NCBI GenBank assembly: GCA_023402845.1
Contig: JAEYFP010000066.1
Location: 8,198 to 72,197, forward strand
Length of the DNA: 64,000 nucleotides
Source of the DNA: Bacillota bacterium
GTDB taxonomy: Bacteria; Bacillota; Clostridia; Lachnospirales; Lachnospiraceae
Direction: 5' to 3'
Shown here: one piece after another, positions 1-9,076 of the stretch
Position numbering within the stretch: the first letter of the stretch is position 1
Layout of the letters: each line of letters starts with the position of its first letter
The notes under the pieces: model-generated
What the model saw: only the letters and a program-made list of their open reading frames with translations
Told to the model about the DNA's origin: nothing
Databases searched by the model: none
Translations under genes and position numbers: made by a program

Positions 1-83
1 GCAGCACAGCTTTTGTTCCGCGCGCGCAGCTGCCCATTAAATTTTATTATATAGGTAATTCGAAGGAATTTCCTATATAACAA
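1..83 (-). repeat. Copy of intergenic repeat family A, truncated by the window edge
   Basis: Read on the minus strand, this segment starts with a hairpin whose arms are close to TTATATAGGAAATTCC and its complement, followed by a GC-rich tail with a run of alternating CG. The same order of parts is found at about 10020-10152 and 19122-19250, and the hairpin alone at 51959-52003. The copy is cut by the left edge of the window. It lies just downstream of the terminator of the small gene at 130-240. No coding capacity is apparent. It may be a non-autonomous mobile repeat or a structured 3' element. Confidence 0.7.
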
Positions 84-105
84 AAAAGCCGCCCCAATGG
101 ACGGC
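82..105 (-). terminator. Rho-independent terminator of the small peptide gene
   Basis: On the minus strand a seven-base-pair GC-rich stem (GCCGTCC with GGGCGGC, one G-U pair) with a four-base loop is followed directly by six T residues. It lies 24 bases after the stop codon of the small gene at 130-240 and closes that transcription unit. Confidence 0.75.
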
Positions 106-129
106 AGCAAATACACAGGCAAGAAACCA

Positions 130-240
130 TTAGCGTAAACGCACAATGGACAACAGACTGTAATATGCAACGGTACATTGGTTAGTATTCCCGCATTGGG
201 GGTTGAAACTGTTTCTGGGACTTCGGGGTTTACCGTCCAT
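130..240 (-). CDS. Predicted 36-residue peptide of unknown function
   Basis: This small frame is not similar to any family I recognise. It is supported by context rather than homology. It has an ATG preceded at good distance by the purine-rich stretch AAGGAAGTGAG, a match to a strong promoter at 276-304, and a terminator starting 24 bases after its stop. The peptide is basic and polar, with Ser-Pro-Arg and Asn-Gln-rich stretches and two cysteines six residues apart (Cys16 and Cys22), ending in a short hydrophobic segment with two leucines and Val-Arg-Leu-Arg. There is no signal peptide or transmembrane segment. It could be a small structural protein, a secreted or modified peptide precursor, or the coding part of a small RNA. 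It lies downstream of, and codirectional with, the response regulator gene. Confidence 0.5.
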   Translation of the reverse strand: MDGKPRSPRNSFNPQCGNTNQCTVAYYSLLSIVRLR

Positions 241-275
241 TGTCTCACTTCCTTTCGATTTATAAATGTGACATC

Positions 276-304
276 ATTGTAACAGTATAATAAGAAAAGG
301 TCAA
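276..304 (-). promoter_or_regulatory. Sigma-A-type promoter for the small peptide gene
   Basis: On the minus strand TTGACC and TACAAT are separated by exactly 17 bases. The predicted start of transcription is about 30 bases upstream of the ATG at 240, leaving room for the ribosome-binding site and little else. Confidence 0.6.
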
Positions 305-346
305 TCATATCATACAGAATCTTTTTACTGATACATAAAAAATACG

Positions 347-1948
347 TTACCTATATTTGGACGGTGACACGCCAAACCTCTTTTTGAAGCATTTGCTGAA
401 ATAAAGAGGATCGGAAAAGCCTGCCATCTGAGCGACCTGCTGCAGGTTTTGATAGCCGCTGTCCAGATAGTTTTTTGCGGTTTCCAACTTTTTTGAAATC
501 ATATATTGAATCAATGGAATATGAATTTCCTTATGAAATTGACGACTCAAATAGTTATCATTGACATAGAGCTGAGCAGCAAGCCATTTGACGTTCAGCT
601 CTGGGTTTGAGATGTTCTGCTCAATCAATTCCATGGTACGTTCGGCAAGCCGCCTGCCTGAGGAGATTTTTCCGGAGCGGAGATAAGTTAAAATTTTTGT
701 ATAGAAATCCAGAATAAAGCGGGTGCATTCGGCAGGCTGCATGCATTCCATGATTTCGGAAAGCGGATCAAAATATTTGCCAAACACATCGGTAAGGGAG
801 ATTTTTGTTTCATGAAGAAACATCATTCCCGTCATAATAAAATCAATTTTGAGCATATTGAAATTTTCAGCATTCATATTGGCTAGGGAATAATCGGAAA
901 AAATTTTCTGTACATAACCGGTAAGGGCAGGCAGAGCGTCCGTGCGAAGCAGCTTCAATAGCTGTGAACGGATACTGTCCAGATCAATGGTAGGATTTTT
1001 TGAGGTCTGCATATATTCTTCATACGAAATGATTCCTTTTTCAATGACGGACTCTGTAAATTTAGATAAAAATTTTGTATCATAATAGCAGCGGTAAATA
1101 TTCTGATATCCTTTATAGGAACGGCTGTAAAATAAAGTGACCGGTAAATTAAGGTTAAACAGAAGGCTGTCGCGGATACTTTGGCAGATGGAATATGCAT
1201 TGGGAGAAAAAGAGGTTTTTTCGGGCTGAATTCCGATCAGGATGTTGAGATTATAAAACCGGTCACTGAATACAACACAATCGGGATAGCTGCAGAGAGC
1301 ATCCTCAATATGCTTTGTGACATTTCGTAAAAGGTCCTCAATATTATGCTTCTCTAAAATAAATTCCTGCATTGGATTGATATGGACAGAGATGATCTGA
1401 AATTCCTTCGCATGCATGGGAAGCCGGTAAAAATCAAATTTTTCTGTCAATTGTTCCTCAGAGAGCGGCTGGCGGCCGGAAACCACCCAGTTTAAAAATT
1501 GATCCCGAATCATTTTTTCACTGAGGAGTGCTTTACTGTATAGATTAGACACATATTGGTCCTGTTCTCTGTTTTCCTCCAGCTGTGTAAGGATTTTCTG
1601 AATGAGCTCTTCAATTTTAGCGGGAATAATCGGTTTTAAAAGATAGTGGCCAACACCAATATTAAGTGCCTGCTGGGCACAGCCAAAGCTGTCATTAACG
1701 GTAAGAATAATGCAATGCATTGAGGGATACTTTTCTCTTGCCTTTTTGGCAAGTGACAGACCGTCCATGTTCGGCATATTGATATCGCAGATCATCACGT
1801 CCGGCTGATAAGCTTCCAGTTTTTGCAGTGCGGATATCCCATCCGGAGAATCGGGGAGAATTGTAAAATGGTAATTCTCCCAGTCCAGAATTTGATGAAG
1901 TCTGCGAAGAATCAGGGGATCATCGTCTACAAACATAATTTGATACAT
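347..1948 (-). CDS. YesN-type response regulator with AraC DNA-binding domain
   Basis: A two-component transcription factor of 533 residues. Residues 1-115 form a receiver domain with the acidic pocket Asp8-Asp9-Asp10, phospho-acceptor Asp55, Thr83 and Lys105. The last ~100 residues form two AraC-type helix-turn-helix motifs that end in the classic GF-PLYFSKCFKKRFGVSPSKYR arrangement. The long middle part has no clear domain, as is usual for this family. I chose the ATG at 1948 because AGGAG lies just upstream and the protein then begins directly with the receiver. An in-frame ATG 57 bases further upstream lacks a site. The sensor kinase gene ends 14 bases upstream, so the pair is cotranscribed. 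The pair is divergent from the sugar ABC operon at 3904, its likely target. Confidence 0.9.
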   Translation of the reverse strand: MYQIMFVDDDPLILRRLHQILDWENYHFTILPDSPDGISALQKLEAYQPDVMICDINMPNMDGLSLAKKAREKYPSMHCIILTVNDSFGCAQQALNIGVGHYLLKPIIPAKIEELIQKILTQLEENREQDQYVSNLYSKALLSEKMIRDQFLNWVVSGRQPLSEEQLTEKFDFYRLPMHAKEFQIISVHINPMQEFILEKHNIEDLLRNVTKHIEDALCSYPDCVVFSDRFYNLNILIGIQPEKTSFSPNAYSICQSIRDSLLFNLNLPVTLFYSRSYKGYQNIYRCYYDTKFLSKFTESVIEKGIISYEEYMQTSKNPTIDLDSIRSQLLKLLRTDALPALTGYVQKIFSDYSLANMNAENFNMLKIDFIMTGMMFLHETKISLTDVFGKYFDPLSEIMECMQPAECTRFILDFYTKILTYLRSGKISSGRRLAERTMELIEQNISNPELNVKWLAAQLYVNDNYLSRQFHKEIHIPLIQYMISKKLETAKNYLDSGYQNLQQVAQMAGFSDPLYFSKCFKKRFGVSPSKYR

Positions 1949-1962
1949 AAGAAGACTCCTTT

Positions 1963-3711
1963 TTAATAGGTTTTCGGAAACCGGATCATAACGGTTGTTC
2001 CGCATCCCTGCTTTGATAATACTTGAAGACCGTATTCCTCTCCGAATTTCAGACGGATACGATTATGCACGTTTTGCAGTCCGAAATGTTTGGGGACGGA
2101 AATAGAACTTGGCGTAGTCAGCAGGTTTTCGATCATCTCGCCGGGGATGCCTCTTCCGTCATCAGTAATTTTAATGATGATTGTATTTTCACATGAACCG
2201 GCATCAATGGCAATCTGACCGGGTACCGTAAGTCCCGAAAATCCATGGACAATCGTATTCTCAACAATCGGCTGCAAGAGCATCTTCAATATTTTCATCT
2301 GCTTCAGCTCCTCCTCTGCCCGGATCGTATAAGTAAAAAGCGCCGGTGTTTTAATCAGTTGGATTTCTAAGTAATCCTGAATCATCTGCAGCTCTTCCTG
2401 TATAGTGATCAGATTTCTTCCCTTGCTTAAAATCCCACGATAGTAACAGCCAAGGTGGTAAATCATCTGAAGGGCGGTCTCATTCCGGTTGTCTGTAACC
2501 AGGCTGCTGATGCTGTCCATACAATTGTATAGAAAATGAGGATTAATTTGCGCCTGCATGAGATTGAGTTCATATTCCCGCTTTTGGTTTTGCTCACTGT
2601 AAATCCGGTTTGTCAGTTCGTTAATATTATGATTCATAAGCTCAAACCGATTTGCCAAAAACCCGATTTCATCGTTGGAATGGATTGCAATGGTGAGTCC
2701 GAGATTGCCGTTTCCCGTCGCATCGGCATAGTCTGCCAGTTGAATAATCGGTCTGATTAGGCTGTTTGCAAGCAGCCTTGCAAGTAAAGCAGTGATAAAC
2801 AGGACAACCATGCCGACACTTAATAATAAAATTGTCAGGTTGAGTGCTGTTTTATAAATATTGGAATACTGCGTGAAATAAACAACGTAGAAGTTTTCGG
2901 TCTCCGTGCTGCGTGTGAGCAGCAGATTTTTTTCATTCTCAGAAGAAAAGACGGAGGAGACACTGTTTGCGCCGATAATTTGCGCCCACATTTCAGAATC
3001 AATTGTTGTCTGTAAAAGGGAGCGGTCCTGCGAGGAAATGATATTTCCGCCACTGTCCGCAATCAAAAATGCTTCGGTATTCCCGTCTGTGACATTACGA
3101 TACGCATCATAAAACAGCTCCTCTTTAATTTCAAAGGAAAGAATGCCAAGACACGCTCCGGTATCAATGTCAATCAGTGATTTCGATAGATGAAAGGCAG
3201 CAAGCCCGTCATTGTTTTTAGGAGGTCCCAGAAGAATTTTTCCATGCTGGGATGTGACTTCTTCATACAGGGCGTTCATTTCCTCAGTTGGCTTAGAAAC
3301 CTTGTTCGTATTAAGGTGATAGACCTGTCCGTTGCAGGTCTGGATATATCCGCTGGAAATCAGACTGCTGATATCAATGATGTTGTAGATGGCGGCATGC
3401 ATGGCGGTGGAAAACAGATAGCTTCCGTAAGTGTTATCCGGATAGTCTGTGTTAATGGCATTTTGCAGAGCGGAGCTTGTAGAAAATGCCTTGATATTAT
3501 ATTTTACGTTACTGATGATACGATCCGTCTGGTCGCTCACTAAGATCAGCTTGTCCATGGCATTCTGCATCATTTCTTCCTTTCCGTTGTGAACAATCAG
3601 CGAACTGGAAAGAATTAATATCACAAGAATAGATAAAATATTTAACGGTAAGAAAAGCAGCAGGACTTTCTTTTTAAGAGTTAACGATTTCCAAAGCTTG
3701 TGGCGCTCCAT
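1963..3711 (-). CDS. YesM-type sensor histidine kinase
   Basis: A membrane sensor kinase of 582 residues. Transmembrane helices lie at about 17-40 and 288-312 and flank an extracellular Cache-like sensing region. A HAMP domain follows to about 365. The His_kinase domain carries phospho-acceptor His392 in the INPHFLYN motif, and the ATPase domain has its N box at Asn485 and the DDGRG motif at 517-521. This architecture is typical of YesM kinases, which phosphorylate the partner YesN regulator in response to extracellular sugars, often together with a solute-binding protein. The start at 3711 follows AAAGGAG. An upstream in-frame ATG would add 23 residues with no site. Its divergent neighbour is the solute-binding protein gene, so it probably senses the same substrate. 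Confidence 0.9.
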   Translation of the reverse strand: MERHKLWKSLTLKKKVLLLFLPLNILSILVILILSSSLIVHNGKEEMMQNAMDKLILVSDQTDRIISNVKYNIKAFSTSSALQNAINTDYPDNTYGSYLFSTAMHAAIYNIIDISSLISSGYIQTCNGQVYHLNTNKVSKPTEEMNALYEEVTSQHGKILLGPPKNNDGLAAFHLSKSLIDIDTGACLGILSFEIKEELFYDAYRNVTDGNTEAFLIADSGGNIISSQDRSLLQTTIDSEMWAQIIGANSVSSVFSSENEKNLLLTRSTETENFYVVYFTQYSNIYKTALNLTILLLSVGMVVLFITALLARLLANSLIRPIIQLADYADATGNGNLGLTIAIHSNDEIGFLANRFELMNHNINELTNRIYSEQNQKREYELNLMQAQINPHFLYNCMDSISSLVTDNRNETALQMIYHLGCYYRGILSKGRNLITIQEELQMIQDYLEIQLIKTPALFTYTIRAEEELKQMKILKMLLQPIVENTIVHGFSGLTVPGQIAIDAGSCENTIIIKITDDGRGIPGEMIENLLTTPSSISVPKHFGLQNVHNRIRLKFGEEYGLQVLSKQGCGTTVMIRFPKTY

Positions 3712-3903
3712 ATCGGCTCCTTTAAATGTTACTGTTTTTTGGATAACTATATTATATAATAGAATCGCATAAAAAAACACAGAGGAACAGTAAGCGTTTT
3801 GTTTTTTCCATACCAGGTCTTAAAATTCCATTCCGCCGGAGAGAAAAATGGAATAGGATACAGTTATCAGCTCTGCATGGCAGAAAAAGGAGGAAAAGAA
3901 ACT

Positions 3904-5292
3904 ATGATTAAGTTGAAAAAAGGAGTATCTGTTTCGTTGGCGCTGGCAATGGTGTTATCGCTAACGGCTTGTGGAAACGGCAAAAGTCAGGCTGCGGATG
4001 ACAAAACAACAGAGCCGCAGGCGCAGGAGGAAGTGCAGGAGGGCGTCGCATCCGAGACTCAGGAGGCATCCGGAGAAAAGGTGAAGCTGAACATGCTGTT
4101 CAATGATACGGATGAAAATGTTCAGGCGGAAATGGCATATGTGATGGAGCAGCTCCCGACGGTGCTGCCAAATGTGGAAGTGGAATTAGAAATGGTGCCG
4201 GGAGATGCACAGACCTATGAAACAAAAATCAGGACGATGATTTCCGCAGGCGGTGAAGGCCTGGATGTCTGGTGGGAGCGCGGCGGAAGCTGGGCAAGTC
4301 CGATTCTTCAGTCCGGCAGCGCATTGGCGCTGGACAGCTACCTGGAGGAAAGCGGATACTGGGATAAAGTAATTCCTTCCGCAAAGCTTCCGGCATCGGA
4401 CGGACATACCTATGCAATCCCCTTTGAAGATATTTCTTATGAAATCGTACTTTATAATAAGCAAATATTTGCTGATAATAATCTTGAGGTGCCAAAGACT
4501 GTCAGCGAACTGAAGACGGTTGTGGAAGCATTGGCTAAAACTGATATTGTACCAATTTCCGTAGGAGCGAAGGATGGCTGGTGTGCGGCAATGATGGTGG
4601 AAGGCTTTGCTTATTCTCTTGATCCTCAGATTACAAAGAAAATCGTGGATGGAGAAGCAAAATTCTCGGATGAGCCCTATACGAAGGCATCAGAGGTTAT
4701 GAAGGAATTAATGGATATGGGCGCATTTTCCAAGAATGTGGCGCTGACAGGAATTGATGAGGCACTGCCGCTATTTGAAACAGGAAAGGCAGCAATGATG
4801 GCAAACGGTTCCTGGGCAGTTGCGTCCTGTGCCGATAAAATGGGTGAAGATTTTGGGTTTTTCTACTATCCGGTAATTAATGACAGTGATGCTGCGCTGT
4901 ATGGTAAGAATTGTGCGGGCGGAGTAAAACAAAATTCCGGCATGATGGTATACGCCGGAACAGAGCATCCTGATGAGGCGGCGGCTCTGTGTCAGGCTGT
5001 GGCGGAGCTTAGATGCAAATATGTATTCGAGGAAAAAGGAAATCCATTCACGGTTTATAAGTCGGATGTGATGGGTTGGAGCAATGAGAAAGAATTTGCG
5101 GAGCCGGTAGCGCAGCTGGCTGCGGATATGCAGAGCTTTGAGTTTGTATACGGCCTGGTGCAGGATGTGATGCCTACAGCTGCCGCTTCCTCAGGAGTGA
5201 TGCAGTCTACGAGCAAGTTTATGACAAATACTTCGGATTACACGGTTGCCGATTATCTGGCAGATATGGATAAGGCTGCTTTAGAAGAATAA
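3904..5292 (+). CDS. Sugar ABC transporter solute-binding lipoprotein
   Basis: A 462-residue family 1 extracellular solute-binding protein. It starts with a short basic N-terminus and a hydrophobic signal peptide ending in the lipobox Leu-Thr-Ala-Cys with lipidated Cys23, followed by a polar Gln/Glu-rich linker. It would capture a sugar or glycoside outside the membrane and deliver it to the two permeases encoded downstream. I chose the ATG at 3904 because AAGGAGG lies just upstream. It is the first gene of the operon, followed by a hairpin that would let it be made in excess over the permeases. An inverted repeat (ATTCCATT at 3825, AATGGAAT at 3847) lies upstream. The substrate cannot be told from the sequence. 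Confidence 0.92.
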   Translation: MIKLKKGVSVSLALAMVLSLTACGNGKSQAADDKTTEPQAQEEVQEGVASETQEASGEKVKLNMLFNDTDENVQAEMAYVMEQLPTVLPNVEVELEMVPGDAQTYETKIRTMISAGGEGLDVWWERGGSWASPILQSGSALALDSYLEESGYWDKVIPSAKLPASDGHTYAIPFEDISYEIVLYNKQIFADNNLEVPKTVSELKTVVEALAKTDIVPISVGAKDGWCAAMMVEGFAYSLDPQITKKIVDGEAKFSDEPYTKASEVMKELMDMGAFSKNVALTGIDEALPLFETGKAAMMANGSWAVASCADKMGEDFGFFYYPVINDSDAALYGKNCAGGVKQNSGMMVYAGTEHPDEAAALCQAVAELRCKYVFEEKGNPFTVYKSDVMGWSNEKEFAEPVAQLAADMQSFEFVYGLVQDVMPTAAASSGVMQSTSKFMTNTSDYTVADYLADMDKAALEE

Positions 5293-5300
5293 AGATTATT

Positions 5301-5352
5301 TTATGAAAAAAGCCGAGGGAAAGAGTTGTTTTCCCAAAGGCTTTTTTCATAA
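5301..5352 (+). terminator. Intra-operon terminator-like hairpin
   Basis: A long stem with arms close to TTATGAAAAAAGCC and GGCTTTTTTCATAA lies between the binding-protein gene and the first permease gene. It is 9 bases after one stop and 21 bases before the next start. Such partial terminators or 3' stabilising hairpins commonly raise the binding-protein level relative to the permeases. Confidence 0.75.
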
Positions 5353-5373
5353 AAAGGACAGGGGTCAATTAAC

Positions 5374-6264
5374 ATGAAAAAAGTTCTGGGAAATAAAAAA
5401 ACAATATTGCTGCTGTGCTTTCCAGCCCTGCTTTTGCTTGCCGGATTTGTATTTTATCCGATCATTAATATTTTTATGATGTCACTGCAAAAGACGGACG
5501 GTCTGACACCGGCCAAATTTATCGGATTGAAAAATTTTGTACAGCTTTTTACAGATGAGGCATTTATCAGGGCAAACACAGCCTCTTTAGGCTTATGTCT
5601 GCTGGCGGTGCTTTGCAATGCGCTGCTGGCAATTGCGGTTTCAATTCTGCTCTGTACGCTGAATGTGCGGATTCAGAAGCTTTTGAGAACAGCGTTTGTC
5701 ATTCCTCTTGTATTATCTATTTCTGTCATATCCCAGCTTTGGCTGACAATTTATCATGCAGATTGGGGAATGCTGAATACTTTTTTGGAAAAAACAGGAC
5801 TTGGTTTTTTGCAGAATGAGTGGCTGATTAATCCTAAAACAGCAATGATCTGCATTGCAATTGTAGGAATGTGGTGGATGTTTGGAATGGATCTCTTATT
5901 TTCCTATTCGGGTATTAAGGCGATTCCGGAAAGCTATTTTGAGGCGGCCCAGCTGGATGGTGCAAATTTCTGGCAGACTGTGTGGTATATTACGCTTCCG
6001 CTGCTAAGGGATGTTGCCAAAATGTGTGTGACGATTTCGGCAATAGGCGGCTTATTTACATTTCCGCAGGTATATATTATGACAGGCGGCGGTCCGGGAG
6101 ATCTGACACAAACGGTGATGATGTATATGTACCGGCAGGCATTTTCCAATCAGAGATATGGCCTGGCGGCGGCGGTCGGGATCATAGTCATACTGGAAAC
6201 CTGCCTGGTGCTCGGGGTAATTGAAAGACTGTTCCAAAAAGAGAGGAGTGAGGATTTATCATGA
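5374..6264 (+). CDS. Sugar ABC transporter permease (MalF/UgpA type)
   Basis: A 296-residue inner-membrane permease with about six transmembrane helices. Residues 190-211 hold the cytoplasmic EAA loop (Glu-Ala-Ala...Asp-Gly-Ala...Leu-Pro) that docks onto the ATPase. It pairs with the next gene to form the translocation channel. The stop overlaps the start of the second permease by four bases, so the two are translationally coupled. No ATP-binding gene is present in this operon, so the transporter probably uses a shared MsmK/MsiK-type ATPase encoded elsewhere, which is common in carbohydrate-uptake family 1 importers of Firmicutes. Confidence 0.92.
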   Translation: MKKVLGNKKTILLLCFPALLLLAGFVFYPIINIFMMSLQKTDGLTPAKFIGLKNFVQLFTDEAFIRANTASLGLCLLAVLCNALLAIAVSILLCTLNVRIQKLLRTAFVIPLVLSISVISQLWLTIYHADWGMLNTFLEKTGLGFLQNEWLINPKTAMICIAIVGMWWMFGMDLLFSYSGIKAIPESYFEAAQLDGANFWQTVWYITLPLLRDVAKMCVTISAIGGLFTFPQVYIMTGGGPGDLTQTVMMYMYRQAFSNQRYGLAAAVGIIVILETCLVLGVIERLFQKERSEDLS

Positions 6265-7097
6265 GAATACAACATCGATGGATCAGAATTGTATTGACCG
6301 TCTTATTCGGTATTTGTGCGCTTACTTCGGTTTATCCGCTGTTTTGGATGTTTCTCAACTCCTTTAAGGATACGGCGGAAATTATGACGGGAAGCTCCTT
6401 TGGACTGCCGTCCTTTTGGAAGCTTGAGAATTATACGGATGCACTATTTAATAGAAACATCCTGAAATATTTTATGAACAGCATTCTTGTTACCGGCTTT
6501 ACGCTGCTTTTGACTGTTGTTTCGTCAACGATGCTGGCTTATGCACTGACAAGAATGCGTTGGAAATGGGCGGGTAAAATCAACCGTCTGGTCGCGCTTG
6601 GAATTCTTCTGCCGTCCCAGATTGTCATTGTTCCTATTTTTATGATGCTCAGAAGCCTGCATTTAATTAATAGTCCGATTTCTCTCATTCTTACGATATC
6701 GGCATTTAATATTGCGATGGCAACGCTGATGGCCTGCAGCTTTATGAAAGGAATTCCATATGAGATGGAGGAAGCGGCGGTTATGGACGGCGCAGGAATT
6801 TTTACGATTCTGTTTAAAATTATTGTACCGATCATACGTCCGGCTATTGCGACGATGTGTATCAACACCTTTATTAACAGCTGGAATGAATTCATTTATG
6901 CCCTGGTGTTAGTGAACGGGGATCAGAACAAAACGCTGCCGATTGCATTGATGAATTACTCTTCTGGGAAATACGGAACAGATTATGGCGGAATGTTTGC
7001 GGCAATGGTGATTACGAGTATTCTTCCGATTTTGCTGTTTGTATTTTTCAGTAATCAGGTAGAAAAGACTTTTTCGGCAGGGGCAATTTTAAAATAG
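6261..7097 (+). CDS. Sugar ABC transporter permease (MalG/UgpE type)
   Basis: A 278-residue second channel subunit with six predicted transmembrane helices. The EAA loop is at about 169-190 (Met-Glu-Glu-Ala-Ala then Asp-Gly-Ala). The gene starts at an ATG that overlaps the stop of the preceding permease. It is followed 18 bases later by the ADP-ribosylglycohydrolase-family gene. Confidence 0.92.
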   Translation: MRIQHRWIRIVLTVLFGICALTSVYPLFWMFLNSFKDTAEIMTGSSFGLPSFWKLENYTDALFNRNILKYFMNSILVTGFTLLLTVVSSTMLAYALTRMRWKWAGKINRLVALGILLPSQIVIVPIFMMLRSLHLINSPISLILTISAFNIAMATLMACSFMKGIPYEMEEAAVMDGAGIFTILFKIIVPIIRPAIATMCINTFINSWNEFIYALVLVNGDQNKTLPIALMNYSSGKYGTDYGGMFAAMVITSILPILLFVFFSNQVEKTFSAGAILK

Positions 7098-7115
7098 ACA
7101 GGAGGCTGTTAAGAT

Positions 7116-9017
7116 ATGCAGATAACGTATCAGAATTATTTGGATAAAGTGTATGGGGGCTGGCTGGGTAAATGTCTGGGAGGAGCCGCCGGAGCTCCGG
7201 TGGAAGGATTTAAGAAATTGATCTCCTATGAGCATTACAGTCAGGTGATCAGGACGGATCTTCCGAATGACGATTTGGATTTACAGCTTTTATGGCTGGA
7301 AGTCCTGAAAAAAAAGGGACCTTATATCAGCTCGAAGGATTTGGCGGATGCATGGAATGCGCAGTGCTGGTATCCATTCAGCGAATACGGCATCTTTTTA
7401 AAGAATTATGAAAGAGGGATTATGCCGCCCTACAGCGGTTCCTTTAACAATCCTGTTTTTCAGGAGGGAGAGGGCTGTCCGATCCGGTCTGAAATCTGGG
7501 GAATGGTTTTTCCGGGCGAACCCGGTCTTGCCTCCCAATATGCACATATGGATGCGGTAGTTGACCATGCAAAGGCATCCGACTGGATTGAACAATATTA
7601 CTCGGCAATGGAGGCGGAAGCATTTTTTACGGAGGATGTGCAAGCCCTGATTACAGACCAGCTTCCCTATCTTCCGGCAGGTACCGATGCGAGGAATTGT
7701 GTGGAATTGATGCTGTCTGTTTATCGGGAGGATCAACATGACTGGAAGCGGGCAAGAAAGAAATTAATGAGAAAATTCGCTCATTTTGATTTTACCAATG
7801 CAATTACCAATCTTGGGATTGTCATTTTGGCTCTTTTGTATGGAAACGGAGATCTGGATCATACAATTAATATTGCATTTCGATGCGGGTATGACACGGA
7901 CTGCACCTGCGCTACGGCAGGAGCGCTCCTTGGCATTGTATTGGGGGCCGGAATGATTCCGGATGAATTAAAGCAGATGGCCGGTTCCGATTTTGTAATC
8001 GGTATTGCGGTTGACCGAAAAAATAATTCCATTTATGAGCTTGCAAAGGAAACCTGTCAGGTTGGATTAGGAATTGATCGATTAAATGGAAGGCGGATTA
8101 TTCAAATCCCGGAAACTATAGAGATTTTGGACTACATACAAAAAAGAGAAGCAATTACTATTACCGCAGACTATCAGGGAAAGCCGTCAATCGGAGCAGA
8201 TGACTGCTGCAAAATAAAAATTACAGTAAAAAACAATACGGACAGCAGAGCAGAAGAGCGGCTGATCATCAGTGGTCTTCCGGAGGGCTTTTTGCTTTCC
8301 GATAATCACGTGCTTGTGATGCTGCCTGCAGGAGAAGAGCGTGCAGTGGAATTTACCTTCAGAACAGGGGAGGAGCTAAAGACCTTGGCAGAAAAAAATA
8401 TTCTGAGGGTGTCGTTTGGCCAGGCGTCGGCCGGATTTGGAATTGCCGGGGCTGGCATATGGGAAGCGGTTGGGCCATATTTTGAGGCTCTGGAAAAGAA
8501 AGATCCGGAAGGGATGCCCTCTCCCCATGGAGCAGGCTGTGATCTGCCCACATTGGAATGCATGGTGAATAATGCCGTTTATTTAGATAAAACCTATCTG
8601 AATGAAGAAAATTTTTCGGCTGCATTTGCTGAGGAAGACAAAGAGCTGATAAATGCCTATGAGGATCTGATGCCCTTGGATGAAGTGTTCACCTTTAAAG
8701 GCCAGGGCTGCCTCTATTTAAAGCAGACGCTCAAAGTAAAAGAAAATCGTGACGTGTGGGTCGTAATTGGCAATAATGACGGCTTTGCACTTTGGATCAA
8801 TCAAGAGCAGGTAATGCAAAAGGATGAAATCCGTTTGTGGACACCGTACAATAATTATAAAATTGTACACCTGAACAAGGGAGATAATGAAATTGTGCTC
8901 AAGCTTCTTCGAAGGACGGAAAGCCTGAAATTCAGTATTGGATTCCGGAAGTTTGAAGGCGAACATTTTCATAGAAAAAGATGGTATACGGATATGGAAT
9001 ATGTTGTTAAAAAATAA
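7116..9017 (+). CDS. ADP-ribosylglycohydrolase-family protein with C-terminal extension
   Basis: A 633-residue cytoplasmic protein. The first ~300 residues belong to the ADP-ribosyl-glycohydrolase fold: a Gly-rich start (Gly-Gly-Trp-Leu-Gly), an Asn-Asp-Asp-Leu-Asp motif at 51-55, and a Tyr-Asp-Thr-Asp motif at 259-262 followed by a GALLG helix. These acidic residues bind the dinuclear magnesium centre in characterised members. The canonical Thr of the first motif (DDT-D) is Leu54 here. The remaining ~300 residues look beta-rich and may be a carbohydrate- or substrate-recognition module. It lies last in a sugar-uptake operon, which suggests that it cleaves an N-glycosidic bond in an imported compound (for example a nucleoside- or ribose-linked sugar) rather than acting on ADP-ribosylated protein. 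That role is inferred only. AGGAGG precedes the start. Confidence 0.8.
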   Translation: MQITYQNYLDKVYGGWLGKCLGGAAGAPVEGFKKLISYEHYSQVIRTDLPNDDLDLQLLWLEVLKKKGPYISSKDLADAWNAQCWYPFSEYGIFLKNYERGIMPPYSGSFNNPVFQEGEGCPIRSEIWGMVFPGEPGLASQYAHMDAVVDHAKASDWIEQYYSAMEAEAFFTEDVQALITDQLPYLPAGTDARNCVELMLSVYREDQHDWKRARKKLMRKFAHFDFTNAITNLGIVILALLYGNGDLDHTINIAFRCGYDTDCTCATAGALLGIVLGAGMIPDELKQMAGSDFVIGIAVDRKNNSIYELAKETCQVGLGIDRLNGRRIIQIPETIEILDYIQKREAITITADYQGKPSIGADDCCKIKITVKNNTDSRAEERLIISGLPEGFLLSDNHVLVMLPAGEERAVEFTFRTGEELKTLAEKNILRVSFGQASAGFGIAGAGIWEAVGPYFEALEKKDPEGMPSPHGAGCDLPTLECMVNNAVYLDKTYLNEENFSAAFAEEDKELINAYEDLMPLDEVFTFKGQGCLYLKQTLKVKENRDVWVVIGNNDGFALWINQEQVMQKDEIRLWTPYNNYKIVHLNKGDNEIVLKLLRRTESLKFSIGFRKFEGEHFHRKRWYTDMEYVVKK

Positions 9018-9076
9018 TGTAAAAACTACTTGCTACCGGCAAACAGATGGGTTATCCTAATACAAGGGTGATTATC

